From the NCBI GenBank assembly GCA_964466035.1, contig CAYXLR010000014.1, positions 1 to 51,970 of the forward strand: 51,970 nucleotides of DNA. The letters run 5' to 3'. Made by a program: the position numbers and the translations under genes. Under the pieces are notes generated by a model. It saw only the letters and a list, made by a program, of their open reading frames with translations. It had not been told where the DNA came from and did not search any database. The stretch comes from JANQEA01 sp964466035 (GTDB lineage Bacteria; Bipolaricaulota; Bipolaricaulia; UBA7950; UBA9294). Below, piece after piece: positions 48,570 through 51,970 of the stretch. How positions within the stretch are numbered: the stretch's first letter is position 1; the number at the start of each line of letters is the position of its first letter.

Positions 48570-49466
48570 ATGGCGCCGAAGCTGACGAAGAAGAAGATCG
48601 ACGTCAAGGAGAAGGACGCGAAGAAGCGCGCGAAGAAGCTGCGGGAGATCGTCGACGAGGTGTTGAAGGAGACCGATCCGGACCCGTATCCCGACCCGAA
48701 GAACCAAAAAGAGAAAGACGCGAACGAGAAACAGAAGAGAAAGCGCAACTGGATCGCCTGGCATTTCATGTACATCATGTGGCACGAGAGCGCGCACGCG
48801 ACGACCCGCGAGCAAGGAGGCGGAGGTCCTGCGCGCGGCCTGATGCAGTTCGAGCCCGCCACGGTGAAGGATCTCCTCAAGCAGTACGTCCTCCAGGAAA
48901 AACGCAAGAAGAAGACGGTCCAGAACCTCGCGGACGCCGCCGGCGTGACCTACGAGGAGATGGAGAAGGCGCTCGACGCTTTCGCGGCCAAGCAGGCAGG
49001 CAACGCGTGGCCGGCCGGAGACCCCGAGAACAAGATCGAGAAGTGGCTACGCGAGAGCGACACCTTCGCGATCAAGCTGATGCGCTACCACTTCAAACGA
49101 TACGCGGAGCACCGCTTCCCGGGAGACCCCGACTACAACGGGGATCCGCAGGGCGCCAAAGCCAAGGACGCACACGCAGATGGGTGGGCGAAGTGGTGGA
49201 AGAAGAAGTTCGCCGACGACAAGGACCGCAAGAAGAAGAAAAAGCAGTTCAAGAAGAACGCGGAGGACCTGGACAAGGCCCTCGCCGCGAAGGACGACTC
49301 CAAGGGATCCAAGGGCAAGTTCTTCTTCGGGCTGTGGAAGGTCGTCGGCTTCTTCGCGCCACGGTTGGCGAGGCGCGCTGCCCGAAGGCGAGAGGAGCGG
49401 TTCGTCCTCAAGTCGGATGCGACGTCCGTCGAGATCGAGTCCGAGGTGAAGGAGCGCGATACCTAG
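48570..49466 (+). CDS. Lys-rich protein with lysozyme/transglycosylase-like core
   Basis: Predicted 298-residue protein. Residues 1-60 are highly charged and Lys-rich. Residues 61-150 contain WHESAHATTREQGGGGPARGLMQFEPATV, the arrangement of phage lysozymes and soluble lytic transglycosylases: catalytic Glu73 in HES, then GLMQFEPAT. A second Lys-rich block (KWWKKKFADDKDRKKKKKQF) and a basic end follow. There is no signal peptide, as in phage endolysins or virion proteins. Together with the Lar-like gene it suggests a prophage or tailocin remnant. AAGGAGG precedes the ATG. Confidence 0.7.
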   Translation: MAPKLTKKKIDVKEKDAKKRAKKLREIVDEVLKETDPDPYPDPKNQKEKDANEKQKRKRNWIAWHFMYIMWHESAHATTREQGGGGPARGLMQFEPATVKDLLKQYVLQEKRKKKTVQNLADAAGVTYEEMEKALDAFAAKQAGNAWPAGDPENKIEKWLRESDTFAIKLMRYHFKRYAEHRFPGDPDYNGDPQGAKAKDAHADGWAKWWKKKFADDKDRKKKKKQFKKNAEDLDKALAAKDDSKGSKGKFFFGLWKVVGFFAPRLARRAARRREERFVLKSDATSVEIESEVKERDT

Positions 49467-49501
49467 CGGACCGCGGCGGTCGCGGCGCTACTGGGGGCCG
49501 G

Positions 49502-49846
49502 CTAGTCGTCGATTCGGGGCTTCCTGCGGAGGAGCTTCTTCAGGCTCCGCTTCCTCTTCTCCGCGACGTTTCGCCGGCGCACGGCGCGGGGGACGATCGT
49601 CGGGATCCGCCGCCGCTTCGGTACCACGCGCTCCTCGAGCCTCCGGCGCAGCTCCTCGAGCGCGATCTGCTTGTTGCGCAGCTGGCTCCGCTCCTGCTGG
49701 CAGGTAACGACGATCCCGGTCGGCAGATGGCGGAGCCGGACCGCGGTCTCGCGCCGGTTGACGTTCTGACCGCCGGGCCCGCTCGCGCGGAACGTCTCGA
49801 CCTCGCACTCACCGAGCAGCTTCTCGTCAGATTCCGGGATGGTCAT
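49502..49846 (-). CDS. Release-factor-like GGQ protein (ArfB/RF-related)
   Basis: Predicted 114-residue protein with the peptidyl-tRNA hydrolysis motif of class I release factors, RASGPGGQNVNRRETAVRL, and a basic C-terminal tail (RRNVAEKRKRSLKKLLRRKPR). It has no codon-recognition domain. ArfB (140 residues) uses such a tail to enter the mRNA channel of stalled ribosomes; similar short proteins are annotated as peptide chain release factor-like. Rescue of stalled ribosomes is therefore likely but not certain. GGAGG lies nine bases before ATG 49846. Confidence 0.88.
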   Translation of the reverse strand: MTIPESDEKLLGECEVETFRASGPGGQNVNRRETAVRLRHLPTGIVVTCQQERSQLRNKQIALEELRRRLEERVVPKRRRIPTIVPRAVRRRNVAEKRKRSLKKLLRRKPRIDD

Positions 49847-50123
49847 GGTCGATGGCCTCCGGGATAGGATACAGGAACATCAATGGCTTGGAGATTCGGT
49901 TCGTTTGTGGAACCTCCGCTTGCGCATACACGCTCTGCGCCGTTTCGCTGCTGGAGCTTGTAGCGACGTCCGCCTCAACGTACGATAGCTCTTGTAGTGC
50001 TCGTCTCCAGGTACAAGCACAGAGGATCGGCTGCAAGCTGACCGTGTCCCAAGTGACTTGCTACTGCAGCGATCAGACGCGGCTGGCCAGCGGTCGAGCA
50101 GTGGTGTGTCATGGGAGGTCAGT
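49847..50123. other. Lower-G+C intergenic region before the ATPase-nuclease gene
   Basis: 277 bases with clearly lower G+C than the surrounding chromosome. No convincing promoter or gene is seen. A 91-codon frame (49852-50127) exists but looks like random translation. GGGAGG at 50113-50118 is the ribosome site of the next gene. The composition change begins about here and continues to 51860. Confidence 0.5.
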
Positions 50124-51518
50124 GTGAGTATCCGACTGCCGTCGCGGTATGAAGATCTCGACGAGGAGTACCGCAGCAAGCTGCGACCTGTTCCTAGACT
50201 GAATGCCCTCATCCAGCGAGCCTATGCAAGTATGCAGGTCAGTGGTGGAATTCGCTTCCTCCCCATCTTCGGGCAGAGCGGATGCGGCAAGACTTGCGCT
50301 GCATGTGAGTTATCGACACACATTCCATCCTCGCATCTCGAGCTTCTTACCGACGAGCAATTAACGCTACCAACCGATGAGTTGACCGGGCATCTGTGCC
50401 GCCGCATCGACCTCTTCAGCCAACGAGACCTCTTCATCTGGGTGATCGACCAATACGAGGAGAAGGTGAGGAGTTCAGAGGCCATACCAACAGAGTTCAT
50501 CGAGAAGCTGAGTCTGCTGGACCGGGGACCATTGCGTGATCAGCCGATGATCTTCCTCTGGCTCACAACAGATAGGCAGTTCCAGAAATCGCTCACGTCG
50601 GCCACCAGCCGTAACACCAGGATCCTTCTCGAACCTGATTTCGAGCTGGTTGGTCTTCCTCGTGATGAATGGCCGGAGATCATCGAGGAGACATTCTCTT
50701 TCCACAACGAAGGCAAGGAACTCGCCGACTTCGACGTGCTCACAAGTGACACTGAGAGCACTTGTAGAGTCGCGTCTACTATTGGCGATGCGATCGAGCA
50801 AATCGGGAGTCGAATCGGTGAGCCACTCTATCGACTGCAGGATTTGTCGGAGTTCCACGTGATTCTGCTGTGGCCAGTAGTGGATGGTACTGGCATTGAG
50901 AGAGTCAAGAGCTTCGCCAACTCAGCCGCTGGCTATACGCTTAACTGGAGCGCGTGGTACAACCGACTGAACAACGAGGACCGCAAACAGCTTCCACTAC
51001 GCTCATACAACCAAGCCAGGCTCTACTTCGACTTCCGAGTCATTCCAGTACCTGTTGCCGACTTACATAGCATCTGCAGGAGGCTGGATGATGACGACTA
51101 CATTCCCGCTCCATCATACCTGAACCAGTTCGCAAAGACGCACTACTACTCGGTCCTCTCAGGTGCGTCGGACGAGCGCTCCTTCGGCTCCCTGTTCGCT
51201 CGCGATTCAAAGCGAGCGCAGGAGGGTCGTAAGTGGTATGAGGAAGCTACTTCATCGCCTACTGCGGTCGCGAAAAGGTTAGCGAAGTGTCTTACCGAGC
51301 TTGGCTACCCCTCGGAATATGAGACGGAGATCCGCAGCGCGAGCTCAAGAGTAGTCGCTGACGTCATGAGCACTCGATCCGGTGTGCACCAGAAGCACGT
51401 GCTCACCGAGCTGAAGCTGTACTCCCCAGCCAACACAACGCCTGCCACGGTTCGAAACGAGATCAGGAAGACACTACGAAAGTACGCCCAGCTAGCTGGC
51501 TACATAGACCGGCAATAG
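50124..51518 (+). CDS. P-loop ATPase with candidate PD-(D/E)XK nuclease C-terminus (putative defence protein)
   Basis: Predicted 464-residue protein. The N-terminal half looks like an AAA/STAND-type ATPase: Walker A GQSGCGKT (50-57), a Walker B-like strand FIWVIDQYE (Asp109), a sensor-like FLWLTTD (145-151), and Arg residues in TSRNTRI. The middle (about 200-400) is helical and unknown. The last 60 residues match a PD-(D/E)XK plan: Asp413 in RVVADVMS, Glu429 and Lys431 in LTELKLYS, then a helix with KYAQLAGY. G+C is low relative to the chromosome. GGGAGG lies five bases before GTG 50124. I know no family with this exact arrangement; a self-contained anti-phage ATPase-nuclease is the inference. 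Confidence 0.7.
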   Translation: MSIRLPSRYEDLDEEYRSKLRPVPRLNALIQRAYASMQVSGGIRFLPIFGQSGCGKTCAACELSTHIPSSHLELLTDEQLTLPTDELTGHLCRRIDLFSQRDLFIWVIDQYEEKVRSSEAIPTEFIEKLSLLDRGPLRDQPMIFLWLTTDRQFQKSLTSATSRNTRILLEPDFELVGLPRDEWPEIIEETFSFHNEGKELADFDVLTSDTESTCRVASTIGDAIEQIGSRIGEPLYRLQDLSEFHVILLWPVVDGTGIERVKSFANSAAGYTLNWSAWYNRLNNEDRKQLPLRSYNQARLYFDFRVIPVPVADLHSICRRLDDDDYIPAPSYLNQFAKTHYYSVLSGASDERSFGSLFARDSKRAQEGRKWYEEATSSPTAVAKRLAKCLTELGYPSEYETEIRSASSRVVADVMSTRSGVHQKHVLTELKLYSPANTTPATVRNEIRKTLRKYAQLAGYIDRQ

Positions 51519-51862
51519 CAGCGACGTAAAGAGCAACAGATCGCAACGGGAAGCCTGACGGGCACATGTAAGCCATCTACCTTCACGTCGTAGTCTTCCG
51601 TTGTAGCCAGTGCTCAGGAGATCGCGTGTGACAAGACACAGGATCCGTGGTAGCCTTCTTGCTGCATCGGCAATCCTGTCCCCAGTGATGTTCCGTTCCC
51701 TGCTGTCATTGTCATCCATCTCTTCACAGGCTTTAGAAACCGACTCCGCTCTGGTAGATCGACTTCCGAACCGCTAATCCGACCGCGTCTTTGGAGACCC
51801 GATCCTACGCGCCCGCGTCGCCGCATTCGTACTTGTGCCTTCACGAACAGTACAAACAAGAA
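51519..51862. other. Intergenic region without recognised features
   Basis: 344 bases downstream of the ATPase-nuclease gene. Short open frames exist on the minus strand but none has a ribosome site or protein-like composition. The region remains lower in G+C, as expected for the end of an acquired segment. I found no attachment-site repeat or tRNA gene. Confidence 0.5.
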
Positions 51863-51886
51863 ACGGGCCGGCTCTCGCCGGCCCGT
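51847..51886 (-). terminator. Rho-independent terminator of the Gly-rich RNA-binding protein gene
   Basis: A perfect 10-bp stem ACGGGCCGGC/GCCGGCCCGT (51886-51877 and 51872-51863 on the minus strand) with a 4-base loop, followed by TTTCTTGTTTG. It lies about 30 bases past the stop of the partial gene at the window end. Confidence 0.85.
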
Positions 51887-51916
51887 CGTTCGAAACCGTG
51901 AAGCTCTGTCTCTAGC

Positions 51917-51970
51917 CTAGTATCGCCAGTCGTTGTTCTTGCCTCCGCGGGAGTTACCGCCTCGGCCACC
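51917..51970 (-). CDS. C-terminus of a glycine-rich (probably RRM) RNA-binding protein, partial
   Basis: Only the last 17 codons and TAG are inside the window. They encode GGRGGNSRGGKNNDWRY, a Gly/Arg-rich tail typical of small bacterial and cyanobacterial RNA-binding proteins with one RNA recognition motif, often cold-inducible. A strong terminator follows. The RRM itself would lie beyond the window, so the family call is inference from tail composition. Confidence 0.6.
   Translation of the reverse strand, partial: GGRGGNSRGGKNNDWRY

Noticed and set aside
49852..50127. 91-codon frame whose stop overlaps the GTG of the ATPase-nuclease gene, suggesting a coupled small partner
   Set aside because: No ribosome site, Ser/Cys/Thr-rich random-looking translation, and it starts inside the leader of the opposite-strand release-factor-like gene. 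The four-base overlap is the only supporting sign.
1..51970. CRISPR arrays, tRNA, rRNA, tmRNA or SRP RNA genes
   Set aside because: No regularly spaced direct repeats, no tRNA T-arm/acceptor pairing patterns and no rRNA-like conserved segments were noticed by eye; a covariance-model scan would be needed to exclude small RNAs.

Overview
The window is a scaffolded stretch of a high-G+C bacterial genome (about two thirds G+C by eye), probably from a metagenome assembly because it contains a run of exactly 100 N at 2500-2599. Genes are densely packed, many start with GTG or TTG behind AGGAGG-type ribosome sites, and neighbouring starts and stops often overlap by 4 or 8 bases. The content is bacterial (S9, L31, PurB, class I-type fumarase, exosortase H, -35/-10 promoters) but several central enzymes are archaeal-type or deep-branching: ApgM-type phosphoglycerate mutase, FBP aldolase/phosphatase and an AbrB-PhoU fusion. 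With a NAD-linked Hox-type hydrogenase, this suggests a deep-branching, possibly thermophilic anaerobe. Bipolaricaulota (OP1/Acetothermia) is my best guess, but only as inference.

Layout. 1-2639: a partial membrane protein, an ABC-2 exporter pair and a gene broken by the assembly gap. 2641-9003 (minus): a class III nucleotide cyclase, then an exosortase H operon (IPTL-CTERM-like substrate, XrtH, an associated membrane protein and a 1018-residue modular exported protein) closed by a terminator. 9004-9306: divergent regulatory region with two dyads, one CRP-like. 9307-13733: PhzF-family protein, DUF47 protein, and guaB-purB. 13886-19100 (minus): a seven-gene NAD-reducing [NiFe] hydrogenase operon with its protease; two of its subunits have lost expected Fe-S ligands. 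19304-24801: ApgM, fumarase alpha, a fumarase beta-malic enzyme fusion, and CorA.

24917-31003: small exported and membrane proteins, AbrB-PhoU regulator, FMN protein, lipoprotein, a promoter-leader RNA-hairpin unit before two unknown genes, and a pyridine nucleotide-disulfide oxidoreductase. 31055-35553: rpsI-rpmE-DUF1385 facing an fbp-hpt-tsaD operon. 35592-39103: copper ATPase and CDF transporter flanking a self-contained unit for a 29-residue Trp/Cys-rich peptide.

39226-48143: a catabolic island with a three-subunit molybdenum hydroxylase, FdrA, DUF1116, a metal-dependent cyclase-family hydrolase and DUF2877. FdrA/DUF1116/DUF2877 are the families of E. coli AllF/AllG/AllH (oxamate carbamoyltransferase), so the island looks like a pathway that hydroxylates and opens an N-heterocycle and may recover carbamoyl phosphate. 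48144-51970: an accessory tail with a Lar-like zinc-ribbon protein, a Lys-rich lysozyme-fold protein, a release-factor-like GGQ protein, and a lower-G+C gene joining a P-loop ATPase to a candidate PD-(D/E)XK nuclease, which I consider the best candidate for an undescribed defence-type system.
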